Assembly: GCA_016716085.1 (NCBI GenBank)
Contig: JADJWY010000023.1
Coordinates: forward strand, 434,001 to 498,000
Source: Hahellaceae bacterium
GTDB taxonomy: Bacteria > Pseudomonadota > Gammaproteobacteria > Pseudomonadales > Oleiphilaceae
DNA length: 64,000 bases
Reading direction: 5' to 3'
Numbering within the stretch: the stretch's first letter is position 1; each line of letters begins with the position of its first letter. Under the pieces are notes generated by a model that saw nothing but the letters and a program-made list of their open reading frames with translations, had not been told where the DNA came from and searched no databases. Position numbers and translations under genes: made by a program. This document shows positions 1 to 9,205 of the stretch, piece by piece.

Positions 1-402
1 GGCATAACGGCATACGGCGCGCACCAGGGTCTTTCCGTCGCTGGGCCGGATAATCTGAAAGGCTCGCTCAGAGCTTAGCCGGCCATCGCAGGCCGTGATC
101 CAGGTGGCCACCTGCAGCACTTCGCCCTCATAGCACGCCGCCAGATAATCGATTTCAGTGCGGGTAATCGCCATCGCTTTGCCACTGAGCTCGTGCGCCG
201 CCCAATCCATGCCAATCGGTTCGATATGCTGCCAACTGGCGGCTTCCATCCATTTAAGATAAGCCGTGTTGTTCGCGTGCCCCAGTCTGTCCGTGTCAGT
301 TTGCCCAACACAGACCTCATGCACATACGGATTTGGTCGATCCCAGGTTTGGGCCTGAAGAGGCTTTGTTTTCACCTCGGTTGCTTCGCCTTTTCTGTCC
401 AC
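1..402 (-). CDS. Acyl-CoA thioesterase (4HBT hotdog fold), 3' part outside the window
   Basis: The minus-strand frame that runs off the left edge encodes a hotdog-fold thioesterase of the 4HBT/YbgC type, which hydrolyses acyl-CoA thioesters in the cytoplasm. The diagnostic motif is DTDRLGHANNTAYLKWMEA: an active-site Asp, then GHANN, then the start of the long helix. The frame continues to the last base, so the C-terminus is missing. There is no ATG near the N-terminus. I chose the GTG at 402-400 because AGTAGG lies six bases upstream and a stop closes the frame just above it. A second GTG at 375-373 is possible. It is transcribed divergently from the polyamine transporter operon. The family is clear but the substrate is unknown. 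Confidence 0.72.
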   Translation of the reverse strand, partial: MDRKGEATEVKTKPLQAQTWDRPNPYVHEVCVGQTDTDRLGHANNTAYLKWMEAASWQHIEPIGMDWAAHELSGKAMAITRTEIDYLAACYEGEVLQVATWITACDGRLSSERAFQIIRPSDGKTLVRAVCRYA

Positions 403-488
403 ACACTACCTACTTTAATTCTCAATCTTCAAACTTTCCTGCCAGACAGGTATTCTGCACCTTCAAAGACTACATCAGAGTGCCCATC

Positions 489-1601
489 GTGAGTCAAATG
501 TCCGTCATACAGCTTAGTAAGGTCAGCAAGCGTTTTGGCGGGCAAGAGGTACTCTCTGCCTTGAGCCTGAGCGTCAGGCAAGGGGAGTTCTTCACCATAC
601 TTGGGCCTTCCGGCTGCGGAAAGACGACGGTATTGCGGCTGATCGCCGGGTTCGAGCAGCCTGATGAGGGGCACATTAAACTGGAGCAGACCGAGATTTC
701 GAAGACACGGGCTGAGTTCCGTCCGGTGAATACCGTCTTCCAGAGCTATGCCCTGTTTCCTCATATGAACGTCTTTGAAAATGTCGCGTTTGGACTCAAG
801 ATGGCGAAAGTCCCGAAAGCCGAGATTCGGGGCCGTGTCGAAGAGGCGCTGGCCATGGTCCAATTAAAGGACTTTTCCGATCGACGACCTGACCAGCTAT
901 CCGGGGGACAAAAGCAGCGGGTCGCCATCGCACGTGCAGTGGTTAACAAGCCGAAGGTGTTGCTGCTGGATGAATGCCTGAGTGCGCTGGACTACAAGTT
1001 GCGGCGTCAAATGCAGATCGAACTGAAGCAATTGCAGCGGCAACTGGGCATCACCTTCATCTACGTCACGCATGACCAGGAAGAGGCCCTGAGCATGTCC
1101 GACCGGGTGTTGGTCATGCACAAGGGGAGTGTACAGCAGATTGGGACACCCCGTGAAATCTACGAAGCACCCAGCAATCTGTTCGTCGCGCAATTCATAG
1201 GTGAAATCAATGTCTTTGAGGGCCTGGTTGAAGCAGAACTGCCCGATTACAGCTATCGCGTGCGGCTTGCCCACGGGGGCGTTCGGGAGGTTCGTTCCGA
1301 TTTCCGCTTTGCACAAGGGGAAGCGGTGCATATCTTACTGCGACCGGAAGATCTGAGAATTCATTATCCCCGAACCGGTGAATCCCCACCCGGTTTTCAG
1401 GGAAAGGTGATTGAGCGCAACTACACCGGCAAAACGCTGGACTCCCTGATTCAGCTGGAGTCAGGACAACAACTGAGGGCCAGCGAGTTCTTTGACGAAA
1501 ACGATCCTGATTTCGACTATCGCATCAACGAGTCCGTATGGGTTGATTGGGTGCATGGCTGGGAGCATGTCATTCCACAACGTCCGACGGAGCACGCCTG
1601 A
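489..1601 (+). CDS. potA: Polyamine ABC transporter ATP-binding protein (PotA-like)
   Basis: This is the ATPase subunit of a spermidine/putrescine-type importer on the cytoplasmic face of the inner membrane. It has a Walker A (GPSGCGKTT, about residues 39-47), an LSGGQKQR signature, a Walker B (LLLDECLSALD, with Cys where Pro or Ser is usual), the H-loop in YVTHDQEEAL and a C-terminal TOBE domain. The frame is open further upstream, but homology begins at VIQLSKVSKRF. The start is therefore the GTG at 489 or the ATG at 498; neither has a strong Shine-Dalgarno. About 370 residues matches PotA. Its stop overlaps the potB start (TGATG). It is first of four co-directional genes. Confidence 0.9.
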   Translation: MSQMSVIQLSKVSKRFGGQEVLSALSLSVRQGEFFTILGPSGCGKTTVLRLIAGFEQPDEGHIKLEQTEISKTRAEFRPVNTVFQSYALFPHMNVFENVAFGLKMAKVPKAEIRGRVEEALAMVQLKDFSDRRPDQLSGGQKQRVAIARAVVNKPKVLLLDECLSALDYKLRRQMQIELKQLQRQLGITFIYVTHDQEEALSMSDRVLVMHKGSVQQIGTPREIYEAPSNLFVAQFIGEINVFEGLVEAELPDYSYRVRLAHGGVREVRSDFRFAQGEAVHILLRPEDLRIHYPRTGESPPGFQGKVIERNYTGKTLDSLIQLESGQQLRASEFFDENDPDFDYRINESVWVDWVHGWEHVIPQRPTEHA

Positions 1602-2494
1602 TGCTCAGGACAGCCTGCGTTCACCTCCGCAGCCCGCTTTTCAGCCGAACACTCATTGCAATCACGCTCAGCTGGCTGGGTATTTTTGTTCTCACCCCGC
1701 ACCTGCTGGTCATGATGACGAGCGTACTGACACCGGATACAACGAATTTCGCCGTTTGGCCGCTGACCTTTGAGGCCTATACCCGCCTTTGGGAACCCCT
1801 CTATGCCACCGTATTTCTCGACTCACTCTATCTCTCGGTGACGGCCACGCTGTTCTGCCTTCTGTTGGGTTACCCGTTTGCCTACCTGCTCTCCCGACTC
1901 GGACCGGTGTGGCGCAATGTACTACTGTTTCTGATGATCGTTCCGTTCTGGACCAACAGTCTGATACGCACTTATGCGCTTAAACTGCTGATGGGCAACC
2001 GGGGTCTGTTCAATGACCTGCTAATGGGATTGGGGCTAATCGACAGCCCCATTCAGATGCTTTACAGCGGCTTCGCAGTAACCTTTGGTCTGGTCTACAT
2101 TCTGTTCCCTTTTATGGTACTGCCGCTGATCTCCAGCTTTGACAACCTGGACAAGACGCTTCTGGAGGCTGCACGGGACCTGGGTGCATCGGCGGCGCAA
2201 CGGTTCTGGCGCATCATTGTGCCACTGACCATGCCCGGTATCATCGCGGGCTGTCTGATCGTGTTCCTGCCCGCCATGGGGATGTTCTATGTCGCTGATC
2301 TGCTCGGTGGCGCACGCAATCTGCTGCTGGGCAACCTGATCAAGAACCAGTTTCTGGTGATGCGGGATTGGCCTTTCGGCAGCGCATTGAGTGTCACCCT
2401 GATCCTCATGATGTTTCTGATGCTGGCTGTTTATGCGCGGGCCAATCGCCGCATACAGCGCAAGGGAGGTCTGGATGATGCGAATTTCGCGTAG
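1601..2494 (+). CDS. potB: Polyamine ABC transporter permease (PotB-like)
   Basis: Inner-membrane permease of the polyamine importer, with six hydrophobic segments; the first is near residues 18-38. The cytoplasmic EAA loop that docks the ATPase is seen as EAARDLGASAAQ around residues 189-200. The ATG at 1601 overlaps the potA stop and is preceded by GGAG, which excludes in-frame starts further upstream. The length (297 residues) is normal for PotB. The last 20 bases overlap potC, so translation is probably coupled. Assignment to polyamines rests on the PotD-like binding protein at the end of the operon. Confidence 0.9.
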   Translation: MLRTACVHLRSPLFSRTLIAITLSWLGIFVLTPHLLVMMTSVLTPDTTNFAVWPLTFEAYTRLWEPLYATVFLDSLYLSVTATLFCLLLGYPFAYLLSRLGPVWRNVLLFLMIVPFWTNSLIRTYALKLLMGNRGLFNDLLMGLGLIDSPIQMLYSGFAVTFGLVYILFPFMVLPLISSFDNLDKTLLEAARDLGASAAQRFWRIIVPLTMPGIIAGCLIVFLPAMGMFYVADLLGGARNLLLGNLIKNQFLVMRDWPFGSALSVTLILMMFLMLAVYARANRRIQRKGGLDDANFA

Positions 2495-3263
2495 TCTGCC
2501 CCCCCTCTACATCGGGCTAATCTTTACCCTACTGTACCTGCCGATCACTTTGTTGGTGATCAACTCCTTCAACATCTCTAAGTATGGCTATGTCTGGCAG
2601 GGCTTCACCTGGAAGTGGTACGACAAACTCTGGCATAACACGGCTCTCAAGGACGCATTCCTGCACTCGTTGAGTATCGCATTTACGGCGGCGACCCTGG
2701 CGACGCTTCTGGGGCTTTTGATGGCACTGGCACTCTACCGCTACCGCTTTCCGTTTAAACGCACCGCGTCGGCACTGCTGTTTATACTCATGTTATCGCC
2801 AGACATCGTCCTGGCGATCACCTTCCTGATCGTGTTCATGGCCCTTGGGCTGCAACTGGGCTTCTGGTCCCTGCTGATTTCCCACATTACGTTTTGCCTG
2901 CCCTTCGTCGTCATTACGGTCTATGCCCAGCTGAAGGGGCTGGATCGCAACCTGCTTGAGGCCGCTCAGGATCTGGGTGCGGGTGAACGCTCGCTGGTGC
3001 GCCTGATTATCCTGCCAGTACTGCGCCCTGCACTGGGCGCAAGCTGGTTGCTCAGTTTTACGCTCTCACTGGACGACGTGATTATCAGCTCGTTTGTGAC
3101 CGGCCCCGGATACGAAATCCTCCCGATTCGGGTGTTTTCAATGGTCAAGGTCGGTGTATCACCTGAAGTGAACGTGATCGCTACCCTGCTCTTGGCGATC
3201 TCGCTTGTGTCTGCCATGCTTATTGCTTTGTTATTACACAGGAAGAAAGATGAAAAAACGTAA
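2475..3263 (+). CDS. potC: Polyamine ABC transporter permease (PotC-like)
   Basis: Second inner-membrane permease subunit, about 262 residues, with six predicted membrane helices and an EAA loop (EAAQDLGAGERS) near residue 160. Two adjacent ATGs occur at 2475 and 2478. GGGAGG at 2464-2469 is 5 and 8 bases away respectively, so either may be used. It overlaps the end of potB and extends 14 bases into potD. PotB and PotC form the heterodimeric channel of the family. Confidence 0.9.
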   Translation: MMRISRSLPPLYIGLIFTLLYLPITLLVINSFNISKYGYVWQGFTWKWYDKLWHNTALKDAFLHSLSIAFTAATLATLLGLLMALALYRYRFPFKRTASALLFILMLSPDIVLAITFLIVFMALGLQLGFWSLLISHITFCLPFVVITVYAQLKGLDRNLLEAAQDLGAGERSLVRLIILPVLRPALGASWLLSFTLSLDDVIISSFVTGPGYEILPIRVFSMVKVGVSPEVNVIATLLLAISLVSAMLIALLLHRKKDEKT

Positions 3264-4284
3264 CCTGCTTCTGGCATCCCTGTTAACGGCCCTGAGCACT
3301 GCCGCGCTCGCCGAAGGAAAAGTTGTCGTTTACAACTGGTCAGAATACATACCAGACGGTGTGCTCAAACAATTTACGGAAGAAACCGGCATCAAAGTCG
3401 AGTATTCCACCTACGAAAGTAATGAGGTGATGTACGCCAAGCTCCAGCTGCAAAAAGGCAAGGGCTATGACATCATTGTGCCCTCCACCTACTACATTGC
3501 CAAAATGAGTCAGGAAGGGCTGTTAAAACCCATCGATCGCAAACAATTAACGCACTTCAAAAACCTCAACAACTCCCTGCTGAACAAACCCTATGATCCC
3601 GGCAACCAGTACAGTGTGCCGTACCTGTGGGGCAGCACCGGCATAGCCTACAATGCAGACGTCATCCCGGAAGGCAGTATTACCCGCTGGGCCGATTTGT
3701 GGGATCCGAAATGGAAAGGTCAGTTGCTGCTGACCGACGATGTGCGGGAAGTTTTCCACATGGCACTGAAAATTAATGGGCACTCTGCCAATAGCAGCGA
3801 TCCAAAGGAAATCGGACAGGCGTACGAGAAGTTAAAGACCCTCATGCCGAACGTACTGGTGTTCAACTCTGACGCACCACGTGAACCCTACATGGCCGGT
3901 GACGTTAACCTGGGCATGATATGGAACGGTGAAGCGGTGATGGCGCAGCAGGAAATGCCGAATATTCGCTACGTTTATCCCGAAGAAGGCACCATTTTCT
4001 GGGTGGACAGCTTTGCGATTCCCTCCGGCTCAGAAAACACCGCTGAGGCCCATAAATTCATTGATTTCATGCTGCGTCCCGAAATCGCCAAACAGTGCTC
4101 GCAGGAGGTCGGCTACGCGACACCCAACCGGGCAGGTATGAAGTTATTGGATGAGAAGACACGTAATAACAAAACGATCTTCCCAGACTCCAGCGTTTTC
4201 GAAACAGGCGAGTTTCAGAGCAGCGTAGGGGATGCATTGAAGCTGTATAACGATTACTGGGAAAAGCTGAAAACCGGGCACTAA
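3250..4284 (+). CDS. potD: Periplasmic polyamine-binding protein (PotD-like)
   Basis: Soluble substrate-binding component. A signal peptide covers the first 20 or so residues (MKKRNLLLASLLTALSTAAL then A-E). The mature protein opens with KVVVYNWSEYIPDGVL, the family hallmark at the start of PotD/PotF. The ATG at 3250 has AGGAAG just upstream and is the only start that gives a proper signal peptide. At 344 residues the length is typical. It is last in potABCD and is followed by a strong hairpin. Whether spermidine or putrescine is preferred cannot be read reliably from sequence. Confidence 0.92.
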   Translation: MKKRNLLLASLLTALSTAALAEGKVVVYNWSEYIPDGVLKQFTEETGIKVEYSTYESNEVMYAKLQLQKGKGYDIIVPSTYYIAKMSQEGLLKPIDRKQLTHFKNLNNSLLNKPYDPGNQYSVPYLWGSTGIAYNADVIPEGSITRWADLWDPKWKGQLLLTDDVREVFHMALKINGHSANSSDPKEIGQAYEKLKTLMPNVLVFNSDAPREPYMAGDVNLGMIWNGEAVMAQQEMPNIRYVYPEEGTIFWVDSFAIPSGSENTAEAHKFIDFMLRPEIAKQCSQEVGYATPNRAGMKLLDEKTRNNKTIFPDSSVFETGEFQSSVGDALKLYNDYWEKLKTGH

Positions 4285-4304
4285 GCAGACACGACAGCGA
4301 CTCT

Positions 4305-4332
4305 GAGGGGGCTGCGCAGGCCCCCTCACTTT
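4305..4332 (+). terminator. Intrinsic terminator after potD
   Basis: GAGGGGGC (4305-4312) and GCCCCCTC (4320-4327) form an 8-bp perfect stem with a 7-base loop. A short, weak ACTTTA tail follows. It lies 20 bases after the potD stop and between convergent genes, so it may also end the PilZ transcript. Confidence 0.75.
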
Positions 4333-4350
4333 ACCGCGTTGGTTCTGCGC

Positions 4351-4764
4351 TCAGCAGCAGTTCTTATCGACGCCCTCTTCCTGCAGCATGCCCGCAACAG
4401 CCAGCTTCCATTCCGCGATCGACGTACCATCAGACTCAAACAAGGCAAAGCCCGTCATATAGCCTGAACTTCCGGGCAGGCGTTTCTGCCATTTGACTTC
4501 GCCCATCAGGTCGAAGCGCTCGCCGGTTTTTTCACGTATCACGGATAAGCGATGAATCGTGCCGGCCTGCAGCACATCTTTTATCCTCACCTGCAGCCCA
4601 TTGGCAGAGACATCCACGGTCTCACTCACAGACAGGGAGGTCGCCAGGATATGATCGGCGTCCCCCAGCCCGGCCCCAAAAAGTTCGACATAGAGCGTCT
4701 CACTGTGCGGCAAGCGCAGCTCCGAGCGAACATTGCTCCCATTGGGTTTGTCGCGTGTCGACAT
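4351..4764 (-). CDS. PilZ domain protein
   Basis: A 137-residue stand-alone PilZ-type protein. Both c-di-GMP contact motifs are visible: RSELR (RxxxR, residues 13-17) and DVSANG (DxSxxG, residues 51-56), followed by beta-barrel-like sequence. PilZ proteins bind c-di-GMP and act as adaptors, often for motility or type IV pili. The gene lies 21 bases after the DUF1631 gene on the same strand and is probably cotranscribed with it. The C-terminus ends in two cysteines. The target is unknown. Confidence 0.85.
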   Translation of the reverse strand: MSTRDKPNGSNVRSELRLPHSETLYVELFGAGLGDADHILATSLSVSETVDVSANGLQVRIKDVLQAGTIHRLSVIREKTGERFDLMGEVKWQKRLPGSSGYMTGFALFESDGTSIAEWKLAVAGMLQEEGVDKNCC

Positions 4765-4785
4765 ATCAATTCCAACCTCGGTTCA

Positions 4786-6600
4786 TTATTTTCGTCCAAC
4801 CCCCATGCGGCCCATGAAGCGGGCGCGCCAGGCTTCATTGTGACCGCCTTTGTCACCAGGGATCAGCGTTCCATCCAGAAAGTGTTGTACCGCATCATCC
4901 CGATGCATTTCAGCAATCCGCAGTCCAATTTGATCGGTGAAGATCAACTTCTGAGAAGCGGTGAGCCGCACGGCTAAGGTTGCAGCGACAGGTCCACTCT
5001 CCCGTGTAATCGTCACCGGGTCGCCGAGCTTGAGTCCATCAATTGCCGCACGGGCAGCCGTTAATCTCTCAATTCGCTCACGCTCAATAGCCTCAACCTC
5101 CGCCTGACGCATGCGCTCCTCGGCTTCCAGACGCTCCCGCGCATGGCGTGCCTCTGCTTCAGCTTTGGCCGCCTGAATCGCTGCAGCTTCGGCCTCGGCT
5201 TTAGCCCGTGCCTCATCCCGCGCCAGTTTCTCTTTTTGCAGGCGCTCCCGCTGACGCAGGCGTTCGAGTTTGTCAAGACTGACAAAGGCTTTGGCGACGG
5301 CCCCAAATACGGCATGCATGCGGGTACTATCGTTAAACGGCGCCAATATTTTAGTATTGACGTCTGCCAGTACCTGTGCGGCGTCATCAACCCCCGCCTT
5401 GCGTCCGGCAAAGTCACTCCACAGCACCTTACGCTGGCGTGGCAAATAGGCCAGGACTTTACAGATACGCCCTTCCCGACGATACCAGGCACCGTCCATA
5501 CGCTTCACGGCGTCTTCATCAAAGGGTGTATCGTTGATGTGCAAATCCAGGTCCAGCGGGGTCGGTAATTCACGGTTAAATTCAGCGGTCCGTTTCACCA
5601 CTGACATCAACAAAAATTCGATCAGATCCAGCTGGATCTGCATGTCTGCTGGCGCGTGAACCAGGCTCAACAGATTTCGACCAATCTGATCAACCAGCTT
5701 GACCGCAAAGTTATAGAGCTTGTTATATTCCTCTTCGCTTTGCATGGGTTTGAAGGCAAACACGAGTTTTTCAGTCAGTTTGCGCATTTCCTGAAACTGC
5801 GCATGATCCTCACCTTTTTCATTCAACACCAGGCGCAGGGAATCCAGCCAATGCCCCTGAAGAAACTGAATGATTTCCGGGGGCAAGGGAAACCCACTGG
5901 TTGTGCGATTCACCAGTCGGGTGCAGAGCCATTGATTGTAGCGCGCCTGATCCAGCCCAAGTTCCGAATCAACCAGGCGTTTTTCGAGCATTTCCCGGCG
6001 CTTGCGTTCACGCTCCCACTCCTGCGTCAGCACCTCCAGCGCGTTCGCTTGCTGGGCAGGATTGAGACAGTGGTCCGCATCCAGTAAGTGTGTCAGTGCT
6101 GCCAGTGCTTTCATGATGAAGGCGGGTGGCTGGCCTTTTTCTTCCTCCCAGCCCATAAACAGCTGTTCAACACGATTGAGTAACTGAGCAATCGGATGAT
6201 CCGGTGTCAGGACAAATTCCGGTTGGTCCAGCAGCAGCGCGGCGAAGACATAGCGACGGCGCAGGAACGCAGATTTAACAAAAACATCCAGTGGACTGAT
6301 TCGTTCCCATTGCTGTGCCGCCCGCTCCATGAACAACACACAGTTCACCAGTACCCGATCCAGTCCGCCAAGCGAGCCATGAATCTGATTAAGCAGGTCT
6401 TCATTGGAGTAGGGTTTATCACGACCGACTTCCGCGAGGCGGCGGGCAATTTCCCCACGTTCCAGCGTGAGACTGTCTGACAGCGGCGGAATTTTTTTTA
6501 ACAGCACACCATGCTCAGGTAAACTGACGCGAAGCAAGGCTTCGGCCAGCTCATCTGCGGTAATCTGGCGGGACTCTTCTGAAGGCGAAATGGATGTCAT
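4786..6600 (-). CDS. DUF1631 family protein
   Basis: A 604-residue cytoplasmic protein of the DUF1631 family, which is common in Pseudomonas relatives and sometimes misnamed thymidine phosphorylase. It is mostly helical. A highly charged Ala/Glu/Arg-rich coiled coil lies at about residues 450-520, followed by a small C-terminal domain containing GDPVTI. No enzyme motif is apparent. It starts at the ATG at 6600, divergent from the DAHP synthase gene, and is followed by the PilZ gene, which hints at a c-di-GMP-related role. That link is inference from position only. Confidence 0.8.
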   Translation of the reverse strand: MTSISPSEESRQITADELAEALLRVSLPEHGVLLKKIPPLSDSLTLERGEIARRLAEVGRDKPYSNEDLLNQIHGSLGGLDRVLVNCVLFMERAAQQWERISPLDVFVKSAFLRRRYVFAALLLDQPEFVLTPDHPIAQLLNRVEQLFMGWEEEKGQPPAFIMKALAALTHLLDADHCLNPAQQANALEVLTQEWERERKRREMLEKRLVDSELGLDQARYNQWLCTRLVNRTTSGFPLPPEIIQFLQGHWLDSLRLVLNEKGEDHAQFQEMRKLTEKLVFAFKPMQSEEEYNKLYNFAVKLVDQIGRNLLSLVHAPADMQIQLDLIEFLLMSVVKRTAEFNRELPTPLDLDLHINDTPFDEDAVKRMDGAWYRREGRICKVLAYLPRQRKVLWSDFAGRKAGVDDAAQVLADVNTKILAPFNDSTRMHAVFGAVAKAFVSLDKLERLRQRERLQKEKLARDEARAKAEAEAAAIQAAKAEAEARHARERLEAEERMRQAEVEAIERERIERLTAARAAIDGLKLGDPVTITRESGPVAATLAVRLTASQKLIFTDQIGLRIAEMHRDDAVQHFLDGTLIPGDKGGHNEAWRARFMGRMGVGRK

Positions 6601-6717
6601 CCAGTAATTTTACACGACATCTCAATTTTCGCCCCGCAAGATGACAAATTTTGGTAGAGTATCGCGATTAAACTTTTGAAATTATTTTCGCCCGAGCGCA
6701 GAGACATTGAGTAAGCC

Positions 6718-7794
6718 ATGACACCGGAAAATCTAGAGAACGTAAATGTGGTCAGCCAGCATACGCTGATCACCCCCGAACAACTGAAAAAGGACATTCC
6801 GCTCTCCGACGAAGCCGCGAAAACGGTTCTTGAAGGCCGCCAAACCCTGCAGAACATTCTGGATCGCAAGGATCATCGCCTGTTCATTGTCATCGGCCCC
6901 TGCTCCATCCACGATGTAGAGGCCGCCAAGGACTATGCGCGTCGACTCAAGGCCCTGGCCGATGAGCTGGGCGATACCCTCTATCTGGTCATGCGGGTGT
7001 ACTTTGAAAAGCCCCGTACCACCATTGGCTGGAAAGGTTTGATCAACGATCCCAATCTGGACGACAGCTTCGAGATTGAAAAAGGTCTGCATATTGGCCG
7101 TCAGTTGCTGGTCGACCTGGCCGAGATGGGATTGCCCACAGCCACCGAAGCACTCGATCCGATTTCACCACAATACCTGCAGGACACGGTCTCCTGGTCG
7201 GCCATTGGTGCCCGCACCACGGAATCACAGACCCACCGGGAGATGAGTTCAGGCCTGTCTATGCCCATTGGCTTCAAGAACGGCACCGATGGTAGCCTGA
7301 CCGTCGCGGTCAACGCCATGAAATCGGTCGCCCATGGCCATGCCTTCCTCGGCATCAACCGGGAGGGTCAGGTCTCCATCATTAAAACCCGTGGCAACCA
7401 CTACGGGCATGTTGTACTGCGAGGCGGCGGTGGCCGTCCCAACTATGACAGTGTGCACGTTAAACTGTGCGAGCAGGAGCTTAAGGCTGCCGGTCTGCGT
7501 GAAGCGATTGTGGTCGACTGCAGCCATGACAATTCCAACAAGGACCCTGCCCTGCAACCCCTGGTTCTGCAGGACATGACGCATCAAATCATGGAAGGCA
7601 ACCGCTCCATCCTGGGTGCCATGGTTGAGAGCAACATCCACTGGGGCAACCAGAAAATGGCAGGCAAGCGCGAAGAGCTGAAATATGGCGTGTCCATCAC
7701 GGACGCGTGTATCGATTGGGAAACGACGGAGAAAGTCCTTCGCGAAGTGCATGGCAAGCTGAAAGGTGTACTGCCGGGCCGTCTGCAGGCCTGA
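6718..7794 (+). CDS. aroG: 3-deoxy-7-phosphoheptulonate (DAHP) synthase, class I
   Basis: First enzyme of the shikimate pathway. It condenses phosphoenolpyruvate and erythrose 4-phosphate to DAHP in the cytoplasm. Class I (AroF/G/H) motifs are present: VIGPCSIHD, RVYFEKPRTT, GWKGLINDP, IGART(T)ESQTHR, GFKNGTDG and VDCSHDNS. The length (358 residues) matches the family. GAG lies just ahead of the ATG at 6718. Which aromatic amino acid inhibits it (Phe, Tyr or Trp) cannot be decided here, so the symbol is provisional. It is monocistronic and divergent from DUF1631. Confidence 0.92.
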   Translation: MTPENLENVNVVSQHTLITPEQLKKDIPLSDEAAKTVLEGRQTLQNILDRKDHRLFIVIGPCSIHDVEAAKDYARRLKALADELGDTLYLVMRVYFEKPRTTIGWKGLINDPNLDDSFEIEKGLHIGRQLLVDLAEMGLPTATEALDPISPQYLQDTVSWSAIGARTTESQTHREMSSGLSMPIGFKNGTDGSLTVAVNAMKSVAHGHAFLGINREGQVSIIKTRGNHYGHVVLRGGGGRPNYDSVHVKLCEQELKAAGLREAIVVDCSHDNSNKDPALQPLVLQDMTHQIMEGNRSILGAMVESNIHWGNQKMAGKREELKYGVSITDACIDWETTEKVLREVHGKLKGVLPGRLQA

Positions 7795-7837
7795 GCCGGA
7801 CTGCCGCCCGGCCACTCAAGGTTGCCGGATAACACAA

Positions 7838-7857
7838 GGGGGATCTTAAGACCCCCC
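7838..7857. terminator. Bidirectional terminator between the DAHP synthase and cysG
   Basis: GGGGG (7838-7842) pairs with the C run at 7852-7857 across a short ATCTTAAGA core that is itself largely self-complementary. It lies between the convergent 3' ends of the DAHP synthase and cysG genes. Confidence 0.6.
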
Positions 7858-7863
7858 TATCCT

Positions 7864-9204
7864 CTACTTCATCCAGTTCAGCTTATCTCTCAGCGACACC
7901 ACCTCACCGACGATGATGATGGTGGGACCCGGCAATTGTACCGCCTGAACCAGCTCCGCAATTGTGCTGAGTGTCCCGGTGAGCACTTGCTGATCCGGCT
8001 GGGTTCCCCGACTGACGACCGCCACCGGCATGTCGGCGGAAAGGCCATGGACCTGAAGCTGCTCACAAATGCCCGGCAAGCCGACCAGCCCCATATAAAA
8101 TACCAGGGTCTGCTGCGGCTGGACCAGATCAGCCCAACGCAAATCCGCGGTATTGTTTTTCAGGTGCCCTGTCACAAACCGGACTGACTGAGAATAATCC
8201 CGATGGGTCAGGGGAATCCCGGCATAGGCAGCGCAACCCGCCGCGGCCGTGATCCCTGGCACGACCTGAAACGGAATGCCATTTTCAGCCAGTTTATCAA
8301 TTTCTTCCCCTCCGCGACCGAAGATGAAGGGATCGCCTCCTTTCAGCCGCAGAACCCGCTTGTTCTGCCGTGCAAGGTCGACCAGCAACTGATTGATCTC
8401 GTCCTGGGGCACGGCATGATCAGCGCGGGCCTTGCCCACATAAATGCGCTCGGCATCCTGGCGGATCAGGTTAAGAATTGGTTCTGACACCAGTCGGTCG
8501 AAGAGCACCACATCCGCCTGACGCATCAAGCGCAAGGCCCGGAAGGAGAGCAAATCGGGGTCACCCGGCCCAGCACCGACCAGATAAACCTCGCCGCTTG
8601 CGTCTGGCGCCGCCTGGTTATCCAGTCGATCCAGAATGCGATCGTGCGCCTCCTGATCCCGTCCTGCAAAGACCAGATCGGCAATCTGCCCCTGCAGTAC
8701 ACTTTCCCAAAAACGACGGCGCTGGTTCAAATGAGGCAGACGCTCCCGCACCCGCGCCTTGAGATCGCCAGCCAACTTCGCCAGTCGCCCCAGTCCATGC
8801 GGAATCACCGACTCCAATTGATTCCGCAGCAGCCGCGTCAGCACCGGAGAGTCGCCGCTACTGCTGATCGCGACCAGCATGGGATGCCGGTCGATAACTG
8901 AGGGAAAGATGAAGCTGCTCAGTTCCGGGTGCTCATAGACGTTCACCGGCACCTGCCGGCTTCGGCAGGCATCACTGACCTTTTGATTTGCGTCAGCATC
9001 ATCGCTGCAGGCGACAACCAGGCAAGCCGTGTCGAGTTGTGCAATCAGCGCATCCGCCGAATCGAACGACTGCACCTCACCGCCAGCCTTCAGCAACAGA
9101 GAGACCTTACGCTCGGCTTCGACACTCCGTCCCAGTACCAGGCAGGCTTGCCCCTGAATCATCAGACTGACCGGTAAAAAACTCCAGTTAGAGGCATTCA
9201 TCAT
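7864..9204 (-). CDS. cysG: Siroheme synthase CysG with an unusual N-terminal domain
   Basis: A trifunctional enzyme: SAM-dependent uroporphyrinogen III methylation, then NAD-dependent oxidation and iron chelation to siroheme for sulfite and nitrite reductases. The C-terminal methyltransferase half is canonical (VYLVGAGPGDPDLL, RLKGGDPFIFGRGGEE, GITAAAGCAAY). The N-terminal dehydrogenase/chelatase half is atypical. The usual GGG of the nucleotide-binding loop is LGRS (residues 24-27), and the catalytic Asp (Asp104 in enterobacterial CysG) is Glu (NVYEHP, residue 91). The SS pair that carries the phosphoserine is kept (AISSSGDSPV). The start is the ATG at 9204, two bases after the serS stop; the SD is weak. 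Confidence 0.87.
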   Translation of the reverse strand: MMNASNWSFLPVSLMIQGQACLVLGRSVEAERKVSLLLKAGGEVQSFDSADALIAQLDTACLVVACSDDADANQKVSDACRSRQVPVNVYEHPELSSFIFPSVIDRHPMLVAISSSGDSPVLTRLLRNQLESVIPHGLGRLAKLAGDLKARVRERLPHLNQRRRFWESVLQGQIADLVFAGRDQEAHDRILDRLDNQAAPDASGEVYLVGAGPGDPDLLSFRALRLMRQADVVLFDRLVSEPILNLIRQDAERIYVGKARADHAVPQDEINQLLVDLARQNKRVLRLKGGDPFIFGRGGEEIDKLAENGIPFQVVPGITAAAGCAAYAGIPLTHRDYSQSVRFVTGHLKNNTADLRWADLVQPQQTLVFYMGLVGLPGICEQLQVHGLSADMPVAVVSRGTQPDQQVLTGTLSTIAELVQAVQLPGPTIIIVGEVVSLRDKLNWMK

Positions 9205-9205
9205 G

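Noticed and set aside
333..488. N-terminal extension of PotA to an ATG at 333
   Set aside because: The extra 52 residues have no homology, overlap the divergent thioesterase gene and lack an SD; ABC-domain homology starts at about 498.
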